A DNA stretch of 64,000 bases from Tetrapyrgos nigripes (taxonomy: Eukaryota > Basidiomycota > Agaricomycetes > Agaricales > Campanellaceae). The position numbers and the translations under genes were made by a program. Position 1 is the first letter of the stretch. The number at the start of each line of letters is the position of its first letter. The notes beneath the pieces were generated by a model. That model was given only the letters and a program-made list of their open reading frames with translations, was not told the DNA's origin and searched no databases. This document shows positions 21,704-35,485 of the stretch, piece after piece. Where the stretch lies: contig JAACJM010000002.1 in assembly GCA_013368315.1 (NCBI GenBank), positions 248,001 to 312,000 of the forward strand, read 5' to 3'.

Positions 21704-24700
21704 TAACTTTATGAGAATATTGCATAATTTTTCATACCATCGACGACCAGCTTGTTTCAACCCATATAGAGTCTTTCTGAGTTTAAGTACGTAGCCTTCA
21801 GGTAAGTTAGGTAGTAAATTACCCGGAGGTGGACGAAGGTATAATGTTTCCTCGTCAGTAACGTTTCCGTAAAGATAGGCAGATTTAATATCAATCTGAG
21901 TAGTTTCATAGTCTAATGAAGCTGCAAGAGCAAGTATAAAACGTGTACTGCTCATGCGTGCTACAGGGGCAAAGATATCATTTGCGTAGTAATCAATGCC
22001 TTCTTGTTGACTAAAGCCTTGTGCTACTAGTCTAGATTTCAATTTGGTCTGTTTGCCAAGTTCGTACTTAGTTTTGTAGACAAATCTGGAACCAATGATA
22101 TTCGCATCAGCAGGAGGTTTGACGTATTCCCAGGTTCCTAGACTTTCTAGAGATTCTATCTCAGTTTTCATGGAATCAAACCATGCGTCACGTTGTGGAT
22201 GATTGAGTACATCCTTGAATGAAATTGGATCGCCAACGTTATCAGCGTAGTAAACATTGAATTCTGTTAAGAAGAAAGCAATGTTTTGTTCAACTTCATC
22301 GTAGAGTAAACCTCTGGCTTCTTGGATCCTTTTTGATCGTCTTGGGCCATCAGGTTGTTTAGTTTCGTCTTCGTCGACATCCATTGGTTCAGGTTCGTGT
22401 TCCTGAGAAGTTGGAGTTTCAGTTGTATTTTCTTCTGTAGTTTCTAATGGTTCTTGATTTTTGTTTTGTAACTCCCCTTCAACTTGCGATTTGGACGTTA
22501 AGAATTGCAAGTTGCGTTCTACATTCACTTTAGTACCAAAGTAGACATAATGGCCTTTTGAATGATCGTCAAAGCCTAACCAAACTCCACGTTTTCCTTT
22601 AGGAGTTAGTTTACTAGTTCTTGCTTCGTCATATACAATGCAAGGTGTACCAAAGCTATGTAGATTGTCTAAGTTTGCGTTAACACCGTAACGTTTAAAA
22701 TAGGGAGTTTGCATTTTTAATGCAGTTTTCGGAGATCTATTAAGTATGTACATAGTATAAAGTCCTGCATGCCACCATAAACGATTAGGTAGTTTTCCGG
22801 TATGCAGATTAACACGAATACCATTCATGATATGTTGATGTATGTTTTCAGCAACTCCGTTTTGCTGAGGCGTGTCATGAACTGTATAACGTGCAATTGT
22901 ACCTTGTGCTTTCAGGTAGTTTTTGAATGCACCCGAAGTAAATACGGCATCGTTGTCTGATTGTAGAATTTTAACTTTGATACCATATTGCGTAAATAGT
23001 TCAGTAGTAAATGTAACCCATTGGGTATAGGCTTCGTCTTTTGTTTTAAGTGGAGATAATATTAACCAACGCGTACAGTCGTCAACGATGGTTAACCAGT
23101 ATTTGTAGCCTTCAATAGAGGCAGTTCGTAATGGACCAAATATATCAATATGAAAATGGTCTCCGAAGTTTTCTGCTAATTCTGAAGTACGTTGTGAAAG
23201 TCTGTGTATATTATTGATGATGCAGTCTTCGCATTGAGTTTCTGTCCAATCATCAATAATGATTGTAATAATAGATTTATCTGTTTTTAGTAATGTTTTT
23301 AGATTTGTATAACTCATATGACCAGTTTGTTTGTGAAGTTCATATAAACTTAAAGTAGCAACGTTATCACTCAATTTTTTAGTTGTGATGGAGTAAAGTT
23401 TGGCGCTCTCGTGTATAACGCCAATGAAATTGTCCTTATCATTCCGTATTATACATAAATGATCATGAAAAGTAAAAGTATAGTCCGCTTTTTGTGAAAT
23501 ACTGATTAAAGTAAACGGAAGTTTTGAGTTATAGTATACATTTTTAAGAGTGATCGATGAAGACTCACCATTGTCCTTCCTAATTTCTACCCGCATATCG
23601 CCTGCTAATTGAAGATCTAGATGCTCTGAATTGGCAACAGTTAAAGTTATGGCAGGCGTAGTATGAATGTTAAAAAGTAAGTTAAGATATGGTGTACAGT
23701 GTATAGTAGCACCAGAATCAATGATATGCGTATGATCTTGGTCAGAGATCGCGGTAAAAGCAGGTAGGGAAATATGATGACTCACTGGAGTCTCTGAGTC
23801 TTCCATCTCAACGTCGCTCGAAGAAATTGACTGTACCCAGTCCGATTGCGAAGTTGACGTAGTCGCAATTTGAGAAGAAGAAGACGCAGGCATGGAGATG
23901 GCAACTGATGCATTCTCCTTGGTCTTGCCTTTGTTGGATTGTTTAGTAATCCCTTTCTTCTTCATAGCTTCTTTGGACTTTTCAGTCCACGGTTCTGGGC
24001 ACGTCAGGGTCGTATGACCCATCTTGTTGCAGTTGAAGCACTTCCGATCCTTTTTGACATCAGAAGGCTTCTGGAACGGCGCTGCGGCGTTAGCGCGTTC
24101 CCCTTTTGACTTGTCCGATCGTTGAGCACCGCCTTGACTAGTGCTACCAGACTTCTTGTCGGACTTCTTCGAAGGATACGTTCGAGCATTGCTCAAACGA
24201 TAGTTTGTGAATTCCTTCTTTAGCCGCGCAATGAGGTCAACGGCTCTGTATACGGGTTTCTCCCCTTCAGCTGCAGTAGTGGCATCCCATGTAGCTGCAG
24301 CTGCATCCACAGTTGCTTCGTAAGAACTGCGAACAAAGTGATAGTGAGGAGGAATAATCCCCACTAGAGCTGAGTAAAAAACTTGGTCTGAGACATCTAT
24401 GTCTCTCTTCTTGATAGAAGCCCAGAGATCCTGAGCTTCGTCGAGGAGCTTATCAAACTCCCAGACTGGTTTTCGTAAGTTGAAGAGTTTCCACAGCTCG
24501 TTAGACTCTTGAACTGTGGATGAAGGGTCGAAACGTTGCTTGAGCTTCTCGATAAGCTCTATCGCATCCGACTCTTCGGTGTAGTGGATCATGATTTTAT
24601 CATCAATCTTGCCTGTAATAGCGTTAAAACAGGCTAGTTTGACAGTATTACCAGGATGTAACCCGGAACTTTTAAAGTGTTGGTGACGAATCACCCGTAT

Positions 24701-25114
24701 AGCGTTATTAACGCGGAAGTACCACATCTTCCAATTCTCACTGCCAGTAAGAACTGTCAGGGAATCAAAAGCTTTGTTGATGTCGCTGAGCGGCATCACG
24801 TAGTTGGGGTTTGTGTTTTCGGGCACAGATAATGCGACCGACGAAGTAGAGGTAGATGGAGGAGATGATGGTGAAGTAGGGGCAGTATCCCGGACATCAG
24901 TCCTAGTATGTTCGCCAGCATCAGACATAATGGGATCAAGTGGGAATGGAAGAGGGTTTTGGAAGAGAGGATCAAGTGGTTGGGCTTGTGAAGTAGATGA
25001 TACGGGCGGAGTAGGAGTTTGGGTACCAGAGGGGTGTGCACTAGAGTGGCGACTGGTAGTAGGAAGTGGGATATCTGGGGCTGATCCTTGAGATCGAGTT
25101 TGTCGACTAGTCAT
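21704..25114 (-). pseudogene. Copia-1 gag-pol, N-terminal part (Gag to RT fingers)
   Basis: An uninterrupted minus-strand frame of about 1,137 Copia codons from ATG 25114. Order: a Pro/Ser/Thr-rich N terminus; a Gag capsid-like region; a CCHC knuckle 'CFNCNKMGHTTLTC'; aspartic protease 'IIDSGATIHC'; an HHCC zinc region; an integrase core with its first Asp in 'FHIDIFGPL', second in 'LQSDNDAVF' and Glu in 'QQNGVAE'; an acidic linker; and RT fingers/palm ('RLVAQGFSQQEGIDY', 'TQIDIKSAYLYG', 'LRKTLYGLKQAG'). Translation then runs into the Tc1-like end. All motifs are intact, so only the nested insertions inactivate it. Confidence 0.93.
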
Positions 25115-25194
25115 ATACTAGTCCAAGAACAGAGTACGAGTAGAGAGTAAAGCAGAGTAGAACAAGTGTTTATCGGAGTTATAGCAAGCTAGGC

Positions 25195-25207
25195 GGGGCC
25201 CATAACC
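25195..25207 (-). other. Copia-1 primer-binding site
   Basis: In element orientation, GGTTATGGGCCCC directly follows the 5' LTR. It is almost the complement of the initiator tRNA-Met anticodon arm, which fits the half-tRNA priming known for Copia-type elements. Element 2 has the same site (41293-41305). Confidence 0.65.
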
Positions 25208-25443
25208 TAATAGACTTAGGTTATCTTAGCGAATAGTCTTAGTGAGAGTCACAAAGTGGGGGGTAAGAGCGTGCGAACGTATCTCGCTTGACTCTCAAGT
25301 ATATATCATTAATCAGAGTAGTATAACAATATAAATAGTCTAAGTATATCCGTATGATCATTTGACCGTATGTCCGCAGTACTTGATTGATTGCCGTATG
25401 CGTAGTAGCTTAGTAATATGATCGTTATCATTAAATTCCAACA
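25208..25443 (-). repeat. Copia-1 5' LTR
   Basis: 236 bp, the partner of 17136-17371, followed on the plus strand by the target duplication gaatc at 25444-25448. Confidence 0.95.
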
Positions 25444-25448
25444 GAATC

Positions 25449-25832
25449 TACAGGTCGAATCAAACATCGAAGAAGCTCGGAGGACAGTCAGAGACAATAG
25501 CCATTATCTCTTCCTGCAAAGAGTCAAGACGCTTCAGTCTCAATTCGGCCTCGGTTTGAAGAGAACGAACGAATCACACCACGCGAATATGCGTAAGGAG
25601 CAAAGAGTTGAAACCAAAACTATCATACAACGCGGTTTTGTACATTGTATCTATCTATCTATCTTGTGCCCCTTCTCCCAACTCCCTCCTTTTCTTCGCG
25701 CCTGCCCACTTCATCGATACCCCCATCCTACCCCTTGGTCCCCCCAACTCACACAAACTTCCTTCTCTTCTTCCCCTCCTCTCCGTTTGCATCACTTTTT
25801 TTCGTTCATTTGGCTCATCTACCAACGCCTAC
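25449..25832. other. Downstream region of the FUR1-like gene
   Basis: Pyrimidine-rich sequence on the plus strand, downstream of the FUR1-like stop. No gene is supported. Confidence 0.4.
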
Positions 25833-28111
<2,279 letters not shown>

Positions 28112-29471
28112 TTGACTGATGTTCTTAAACCTAACGTCCTTAAATATCTTGACAGGTCCATATCTGACAAATCCACATCATTTCATCAACAACTACTCGC
28201 AACCCTCAGTCTCCTGCACCGCAGCTCAGCAAATACCGGAATGCAATCCTCCTTCCTTACAACTTCTGATATCACTGCCATTCAAGTTGTAACACAGGAA
28301 AGTGCAAGGCTTTGACAATCGCCAATGCGAACCTTTCTAGTGGCTGCATGTGCAGCAATGCTTATAAGCTCAGCTTTAGTTGCCTTCCTAGATCTGATAT
28401 TTGATATAGTTCAAATTCATGGATTCGCAGATCAGACGCATGATCCTATTGCATTCATGATTAGGATTTCAATATTACAGGTCTTAGCAGCAAGAATGAG
28501 TGTGAGTGGCTTTCTCTTAATCTCATTTCTCAGCTGGATGCCAAGATTCTTGGAAATAGTATTTCCTGGGAGACATAATTGTGATTTGGAGGGCATGGAT
28601 CATTTTTCAGAGAGAGACTGTTCCCAGAAGAATTCTTCTTTTGTGTACTATTCAATCTCTAGGTGAGGAATCCCTTTTCATAAATGAATCCCATTGAGCT
28701 GACTTTATTGGTCTTAGGATGCAGTATATTTGACATAGTAATCAATATCCAAGAGTTGCTTCATACAGACTTTGTATGTATCTTACACTATATTTTGATT
28801 CTAACGAAAAATCAGGCAGCATCTTATACAGCAAGAAATCAATCAGGATACCCAAGTGATATTTCCAGCATTGCTGCTTGTTACCAATCTCTCAGTAGTT
28901 CTTCTGATTACGCACAAAGTTTGGTGGGTAGACAGCATTCTGTTAGCTATCTGGTTTCAGACCTCAACCTGATTTCTCAACAGGCAGTACAGACAATCTA
29001 TCAAAGCCCATCTTGAGGATTTAACAAGAAGAAGCCAAGTTGAGCAGATACTTATCCTCTTAATTCAATCTGGTGCAATTTACTGTATTCCCTGGGTAGG
29101 TGATTGTTTTGGCAATCTCAAATATCCTTTCTAACACTTTGAATTGCAGATTCTGGTCCTACCAACTATATTTGATCCAGAGTATAATAACGCTGCAGGT
29201 AATTACCTGGATGCAATGTTGCCACACCTCGAAACAATATATCCCACCACAGTCATCCTCCTTTCCCACCTCTACACCACGCCAAGACTCCATTCTTGAG
29301 AGTATTTCTCAGCTTCTGGAGTTTGCTGCCCCTGCTGCCCCTGCTCCCCCATCCCAATCTGATCTACCATCTTCGACACAGGGACATGGTACTCAACATG
29401 GAGAGAATGATATTCAGGAAGTTAGTAGAGGAAATGCTGTTGCGGTTTGGTTTGAAGATCGAATAGAGTGA
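28112..29471 (+). pseudogene. Polytopic membrane protein, tandem copy 1 (frameshifted)
   Basis: Exons with hydrophobic segments are recognisable: 'FLVAACAAMLISSALVAFLD', 'CSIFDIVINIQELLHTD', a helix around 'PALLLVTNLSVVLLITHKVW', 'QILILLIQSGAIYCIPW', and a last helix ending 'LPHLETIYPTTVILLSHLYT'. The arrangement suggests a basidiomycete seven-helix receptor-like protein of unknown role. Compared with copy 2 (30258-31686), this copy lacks two bases just after 'SHLYT', which shifts the frame into a Pro/Ser-rich tail, and its first exon is degenerate. The tail later returns to the shared 'NDIQEVSR' end. I read it as a decaying duplicate. Confidence 0.5.
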
Positions 29472-30257
29472 TATAATTACTGATTGAAGAGGAGAGACCT
29501 TCTGAAGTGTTTTATTTATGGAATCATTATTTACATTTTCGAAAAAAAAAATCTATATTTAAGAACAAAAATACGTCTCTTCCAGAATTTATCAGTCGTA
29601 TCAGAGCCCTAGATTCCAAACAGGGTCAAGTGATATTCGAGTAAAAATAGGTAATTGAACCAAGCTGTCTTCCCAGACCCCGGTCTGATCAAGGCAGCAT
29701 ATTTGACAAGTATTGAAGTGCGCCCGGTACATATATGAGTCCTGTTGTGAGCGACTCGAAGGTGTCTGTATGGGGGTTGTGGGCATAGGATAGCAGATAT
29801 TTGTGTATGCAATGTGGTGGGGAGGTAGGAAGGGGAAGGGTGATGAAAGGCGAAAGGCGGTGAAAACGAAAAACAAAAACTGAAACACATGCGTGAGACG
29901 GAAAAGATAACACCGAAAAGCGGCTTTGCCGCCAACCTTCTTTTTATGATAATTAGAACTAATGTCAAACTTTATCGCTTCAAACCGACGGAAAACTTGG
30001 TCGAAATAGTACAGTAGTCGAGCTGAATCATGGCGCTGACTTGGGCTTGAAACAGGGGGTGCTGAGATCATATCCATCAAAGAGCATGTGAGCATGAGTT
30101 GAGGTTGGCTTACACATGGTCGATTGAAAAGACCTGCAGTTGACAAAACATCTCAGTTGGCTGATGTCCTTAAAGATATTGACAGTTCCATGATAGCTTA
30201 TGTGACGAAGCTGAGACACATAGCAAACTGACAGATATTTAAGCGACTGACGAAACC
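29472..30257. other. Spacer between tandem membrane-protein copies
   Basis: The spacer includes about 200 bp (from about 30040) that match the upstream region of copy 1. A 181-residue minus-strand frame at 29601-30146 is compositionally odd and was not accepted. Confidence 0.4.
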
Positions 30258-31686
30258 ATGTCATTCTATCAACCACTACTCGGCGCCTCTGAGTCCCCTC
30301 CACTGCAGTTCAGCGAATGCCAAGAATGCCATCGTCCTTCCTTACACATCCTAATATCACTGCTATTCAAAACTCTATACAGCAATTTGCAATTGAGGGG
30401 TCATTGTTTAGTAGGTCCACTTCCAGTCTCGGGAACTATGGTTCAACTTTGAATTGTCTCTATACTTATTATTGTAACATTGGTATCTAGGTATTGCGCT
30501 TTTGCTAACAACTTTGACTATCTCACTGCTATGGTAGGTCTGTCCAATATTTTTAGACACAACCTTGAACAAGAATCAAGTCAGCAAGGGCTTCGACGAT
30601 CACCAGTGGGAGACTTTCTGGTGGCTGCATGTGCAGTAATGTTCATATGCTCCTCTCTAAACATTGTGGCCACAGGGCTATTTCATATAGTTCAAATTGA
30701 AGGACTAGCAGATCAGACGTATGATCCTCTTCCAATCATGATCAAGAGTGGAATATTACAGATCCTAACGGCAAGAATTAGTGTAAGCTCCTTTCTCCAA
30801 ATCTCATTCCACAACTGGATACTAACATGCAAGCAAATAGTTCTTCCTGGGAAACATAATTGTGATCCAGAGGGCAAGGATCATTTTTCAAAGGGAGATT
30901 GTTCCCAGAGGACTTCTTCTTTTTTGCATCACTCAATCTTTAGGTGAGAAGTCACTTTTGATACATGAGTTCTCTTGAGCTGACCTTTCTGCGTTTAGGC
31001 TGCAGTATATATGATACAATCAACAATATCCAAGATTTGCTTGATGCAGACCTTGTATGTTCTTTGATTTGTATCTTAATTCAAAAGAATCTCAGGATAT
31101 CATATATAGGCAGACAACAATAAGCCTATTCAAGTGATATTAGCAGCATCACTTCTTTTCACCAATTGCACAGTAATTCTCCTGATTACATACAAATTTT
31201 GGTGGGTAGAAAGCAGACTGTCAGCTAAATGGTTCTAGACCTTAACCTGATTTCGCATCAGGAAATACAGACAGTGGATCCAACCCATTGGGGATGTAAC
31301 CAGACTCAGAGGCCAAGTTGAGCAGATGCTTATCCTCTTGATTGTATCTAGTGCAATCTACTGCATTCCCTGGGTATGAGCTTGTCTTATTATTCTCAAA
31401 TATCTCTTTATAACATTTTGAACTCCAGATTCTGGTCTTACCAGGTATATTCGATCCCGGGTATAAGATCTCTGTAGGATCATATCCTGCTGCAATGCTA
31501 CCCCACCTGGAAACAATCTATCCCACCACAATCATCATCCTTTCCCATCTATACAAGACACGAGAAGACTCCTTTCTTGAGAGTCAATCTCTGGAGTTGT
31601 TATCAGTATCAACCCAGGAACATGACATGCAACATCCAGAGAATGATATTCAGGAAGTCAGTAGAGAAAATACCGTTGGGGTTTGA
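30258..31686 (+). CDS. Polytopic membrane protein, tandem copy 2
   Basis: This is the better-preserved copy. Recognisable blocks in order: 'FANNFDYLTAMVGLSNIFRH', 'VGDFLVAACAVMFICSSLNI', 'GLFHIVQIEG', 'SVSSFLQISFHNW', 'CSIYDTINNIQDLLDAD', 'PIQVILAASLLFTNCTVILL', 'QVEQMLILLIVSSAIYCIPW', and 'LPHLETIYPTTIIILSHLYK' with tail 'ESQSLELLSVSTQEHDMQ'. Six or seven membrane helices are likely. The 'R...VE.ML.LLI.SGAIY' and final 'IYPTTI' segments resemble uncharacterised serpentine proteins common in Agaricomycetes. Exon joins in the 5' half are uncertain: one join near 30944 is out of phase in my reading, so it may also be damaged. Confidence 0.5.
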
Positions 31687-31930
31687 TTTGAAGATAAGAT
31701 TGCAGAAATAGACTGACGTACTTACTGACAAGAGAGATATCTGAAGTTTCTTATTGATGCAATTTAAAAACAAACTGTTTGTTTTTGCCTCTGACAGATT
31801 TATGAGCCAGAGAGGCACAGGACAGCCCTGGAACTGCAGCACCCCTGAAATGTGCAGCAGTGATAATGTCATTTAATGAATGGCACAGGTATCCTGTGGG
31901 TGCTTCTGCATGGACCTCCAGTCGAAATCC

Positions 31931-32158
31931 CAGTAATATGCTCTCCCCCAGAAGAGCCCATGAAATCGCTGGTTATTGGCAACACTCGTTCACCATGCTG
32001 GCAGCCCTTGACGAGTATTGATGATCCTCCTCCCGCAAGCATTCCAGTAATATGCTCTCCCCCGGAAAAGCCCATGAAATCACCGATTATTGGTAACACT
32101 CGTTCACCATGCTAGCAGCCCTCAACAAGTATTGATGATCCTCCTCCCGCAAGCATTC
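31931..32158. repeat. Two tandem copies of a 114-bp unit
   Basis: Units start CAGTAATATGCTCTCCCC at 31931 and 32045 and differ at a few positions. The period is a multiple of three (38 codons) and frames on both strands stay open through it, but no start or family supports a protein. Confidence 0.75.
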
Positions 32159-32509
32159 TATGATATGACTCGTACAAAGCCTGTAAGTATGTACGTGTAA
32201 AAGACTATGAATATGAATTCTTGTACATTGGATACTTCTATTGGTTATATTATAACAATTCTTAATTCCCCCCCAACAAACCCCTCTTTCATTACCTTCC
32301 CCATCCCCTAACCCTTCCAAATCACATGAGCTCCACTCATTCTAGTACTCTTTCTCGTCGTTGGAGTAGGTCTAGGACTGGCTATCACTATGCCAGAGCC
32401 AAACACAGTGGATTGAGGTCAAGTGCTAGCTACAGCGTACATGCAAGCTGTAGACCACGCGATCACGTGACTCCTAGGGCCTAGACCGCCCCCAAACCCC
32501 CACTCCATC

Positions 32510-32671
32510 GTTCGCTCACTCACAATAGCTCCTCCTCCCCAAATCCCCCAGACCCAGAACACTATAATTCCTCTCATGCAGACCTTGATCTACCCATCCT
32601 GTTATGACTTTGACGTGGGGAAAGCAGGAGCAGAATGTGTGCAACTGGGAGGGGAAGGAGATCTGTGTATA
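32510..32671 (-). pseudogene. FUR1-like relic 1, 3' part (left of Copia-2)
   Basis: This stretch is homologous to the last exon and 3' end of the gene at 25833-25980, for example the shared 'CTACCCATCCTGTTATGACT' and 'GGAGATCTGTGTATA'. Many indels and substitutions destroy the frame. Copia-2 is inserted right after gtata at 32671; the relic resumes at 41971. Confidence 0.75.
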
Positions 32672-33068
32672 TAATGAAGCAGCAAATATTCAGCGTAGGG
32701 TGACCAGTCAGTAGAGCTCACCAAATAGAGGGCTGAGTAGAAAGCTAGTAGAGCTTAGATACGAGTTGCTTGTAGAGCAGATAGAACTGGATATTGTTCT
32801 GTAGTATCTACGACTTTACAGAGTTTTTATACTAGATAAAGAGCATGTAATTACTAATATCTACATTGTCCATGGACATACCTAGAGACTAAGAGGATAT
32901 TGCCATTGGCCATATTGCTATCTACAGAGATATCACTACATAGTAGAAGATAAGAGTAATGTCTGGAGAATGTCCTGGAGGACTAGCATACTTATAGCTA
33001 CATAGAAGTTTCATAATAACTCCATATAGAATCATAGTTACTATACATGGAAGGTATATATTTCAACA
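32672..33068 (-). repeat. Copia-2 3' LTR
   Basis: 397 bp starting TAATGAAGCAGC and ending ATTTCAACA on the plus strand. It is preceded by gtata (32667-32671). It differs from the LTR at 41567-41965 by one substitution and a 2-bp indel as read by eye. Confidence 0.93.
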
Positions 33069-33284
33069 CTCCCCCTCGCTTTAGATGCGGACTTAAGTGC
33101 AGCATTGTAAGCGCACATCAAGGATTAAATGATTCTTGCATGAGCATAAACATAATGGAATGCGAATAGTATCTACTCTGAAAATCTTGACGGTTGTTTC
33201 CAACCCATAAGTATATTTAAGAATCAAAGAATAGTCCTAACTCATTTCGGAATTTAAGAAACTTAATGTGCCCAAGATTCTTTG

Positions 33285-35207
33285 TTAGAAGGTCTGCACA
33301 ATTTTCGTTTCCAGGAGTAAATAGAGTTGGATCTTTTTAGACTCCTGAATCAGTTCTCGTATAAAATGATAACATATATCAATATGCTTCGATCTTGATT
33401 CAGTGATAGGATTTTGACTAATAAAGATCGAGCCTTGATTGTCACCAACAATAGGAACATGACTCAATTTAAAACCGATTTCTTTTAATAGAGTTTTAAT
33501 CCATAGAGCCTGTTTCGCACATTCACAAAGTGCCATGTACTTGGCTTCAGTGGAGGACAATGCAACAGTTTTTTGTTTTTGACTAGACCAGCAAATTGAG
33601 CCCTGTGCAAGCTCAAATATAAAGCCAGTCTGTGAATGACGATTATCTCGATCTTGTGCCCAGTCACTATCACAAAAACCTATAAGACCACTAGATTTAG
33701 ATCCATCATAGATGAGTCTATAATGTTTCGTAGAAAGCAAGTATCTTATGATATACATAGCTTTCTTTAGATGGTCTGGTGAGGGATTTGCTGAGTATGT
33801 TGATAACTTGATAACAGCAAAAGCTATATCAGGGTGAGTACCAAGCACAAGATAAAGGATCGAGCCAATCACTTGTTGGAACAAAGTTCTAACTTTGGTA
33901 TCCACATTTCCATCATGTGCTAAAGGAATATATGACTGTGGCATAGGCGTCATTGTGTGCTTCATATTCTCAGCACCAAAACGTTTGATGACTTTATTTA
34001 AATAGTCTTCTTGATCGAGAGTAAGAATACTCTTCTTTCAATCACATTTTATGCGCATGCCTAAAAATTCCTTTGCATCTCTGAGATCATGAGATTCCCA
34101 TTTAGCCATGAATTGATTCATCAATCTGTTTAATAATTTCAGATCTGAACCCATCCATAACGCATTGTCTACATATATGATGGCTATTATGGTTTTGCCA
34201 TTCATACAGTAAATATATACGCCGGCATCTGAATGTAAGCGCTTAAAGCCTAAAGATTGCATATACTTTGTGCATTCAGTCCACCAGGCTAAGCTAGCTT
34301 GTTTCAGACCATAAAGTGCCTTGCGTAACCTCCAAACCTTGCTTCTGTCCTGACTAACAAAGCCATCAGGCTGTGTCATATAGATTTCTTCATCAAGAAG
34401 TCCATAGAGAAAAGCACTTTTGACATCTAGTGCCTTGATCTCCCAATTCTCTATAGCAGCAATGGCAAGTAACAGTCTAACCGTTTTGAAGCGGACTACT
34501 GGACTGAATACATTGTTATAATCAATTCCTTCTGTCTGGGAAAAACCCTTTGCAACAAGTCGTGCATGTTTTGTTTTGTTTGATTTAATATTGAATACCC
34601 AACGACATCTGACTGGTTTACGACCTTTGGGAAGATCTACCAATTCAAAGACATTTCGTTTTTTCAATTGATCAATCTCATACTGACAAGCTTCTTCCCA
34701 TTGCTTCTTAAGATCCTTTGGAGTGTTCCTGAAATCATTGGTTGATGTCCAGTGCTGCACGAAGGTCTTATTTTCCCAATAGTCTATCAGATCTTTTGTA
34801 ATTTTATCTTGTTTATTTTTTGGATCTGGATCTCTATTGGTATCATGATGATATGGATATTCATCCACTAAAGCAATAGGAGTATTGTGAATAAACAGAG
34901 GTGTCGCAGAGGAACTTCCTTGTTTATTGTCTACAAACGCCCCTGATAAGAGATAATTTTGTAACCATACTCCCCCTTGTTGAACACGTTGTTCTAAAAC
35001 ATCTTGTTCAAGAAACTCCGCAATTTCTCCACTAGGTCCTGGTTCTGTTTCAGATTGATCTTCTTTGTCACTCTCTTCTCTGACTTGAGAAGTCGATGGA
35101 GTTGGATCTGTTACAGTTTGTGAACCAGTAGCACGAGATTGAGAACGAGTTACTCTTGGAGTTACTCTAGTCCATCCACCTCGTGGTATATCTCTACTGT
35201 GTTGCAT
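33285..35207 (-). pseudogene. Copia-2 RT and RNase H, broken
   Basis: Two frames are separated by a stop and frameshift near 34010. The first (35207-34038) has RT blocks 'RCRWVFNIKSNKTKHARLVA', 'KALDVKSAFLYGLLDEEIYM' and 'LRKALYGLKQASLAWW', and an active site YVDN in place of YVDD. The second (33965-33285) has RNase H blocks 'GFCDSDWAQDRDNRHSQTG' and 'SSTEAKYMALCECAKQALW'. The Asp-to-Asn change at the polymerase site alone should inactivate it. Confidence 0.9.
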
Positions 35208-35221
35208 GTTCGGATCTGTTA

Positions 35222-35483
35222 CGAGGCCTCTTAAAGGCCGAGTTAATTTATGTCGACCTCGAAAATTTTACCACGACCTCAAACTCCCACCCCTTTTCGT
35301 TGCTACAGCCGGTCTCTGCCCTTCCCGACAACCGGAATGTCCAGACTTGGTCTGGACCGTTGACGTCAATAACCACGACGTCATGCTAGCGTGCCAAATC
35401 AGTCTGCCCTTCTTCCCTCTCGCTTTCCACCGATTCTCCCTCCCTTCTGCATAACCTAAGTTGGACTACGTGAAAGGGCCTCG
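35222..35483. mobile_element. 262-bp MITE inserted in Copia-2 pol
   Basis: The unit starts CGAGGCCTCTT and ends GGGCCTCG, giving short terminal inverted repeats, and is flanked by TA on both sides (35220-35221, 35484-35485). Removing the unit and one TA brings the Copia frame back across the gap with matching codons (W-Q-I / T-D-P-N). TA target choice fits the Tc1/mariner superfamily. It has no coding content. Confidence 0.8.
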
Positions 35484-35485
35484 TA

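Larger units (their letters stand above)
17136..25443 (-). mobile_element. Ty1/Copia LTR retrotransposon (element 1), interrupted by two Tc1-like copies
   Basis: This is a full-length element on the minus strand. Its 236-bp LTRs (17136-17371 and 25208-25443) appear identical, and the 5-bp target duplication is gaatc (17131-17135, 25444-25448). The primer-binding site abuts the 5' LTR, a purine tract (minus strand CTTGAAGGGGAG) abuts the 3' LTR, and the gag-pol order (Gag, protease, integrase, RT, RNase H) is that of Copia. Apart from two Tc1-like insertions at 18280-19916 and 20067-21703 and the inverted piece between them, the polyprotein frame shows no stop. Identical LTRs imply a recent insertion. 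Confidence 0.95.

Noticed and set aside
23000..25100. Plus-strand and alternative frames over Copia-1 Gag
   Set aside because: Shadows of the intact minus-strand gag-pol frame.
29601..30146. 181-residue minus-strand open frame
   Set aside because: No family motif. Its upstream part overlaps DNA that is duplicated upstream of copy 1, where the frame is not kept.
31869..32115. Open frames on both strands through the 114-bp tandem repeat
   Set aside because: Open only because the repeat period is a multiple of three; no start context, splice or family support.
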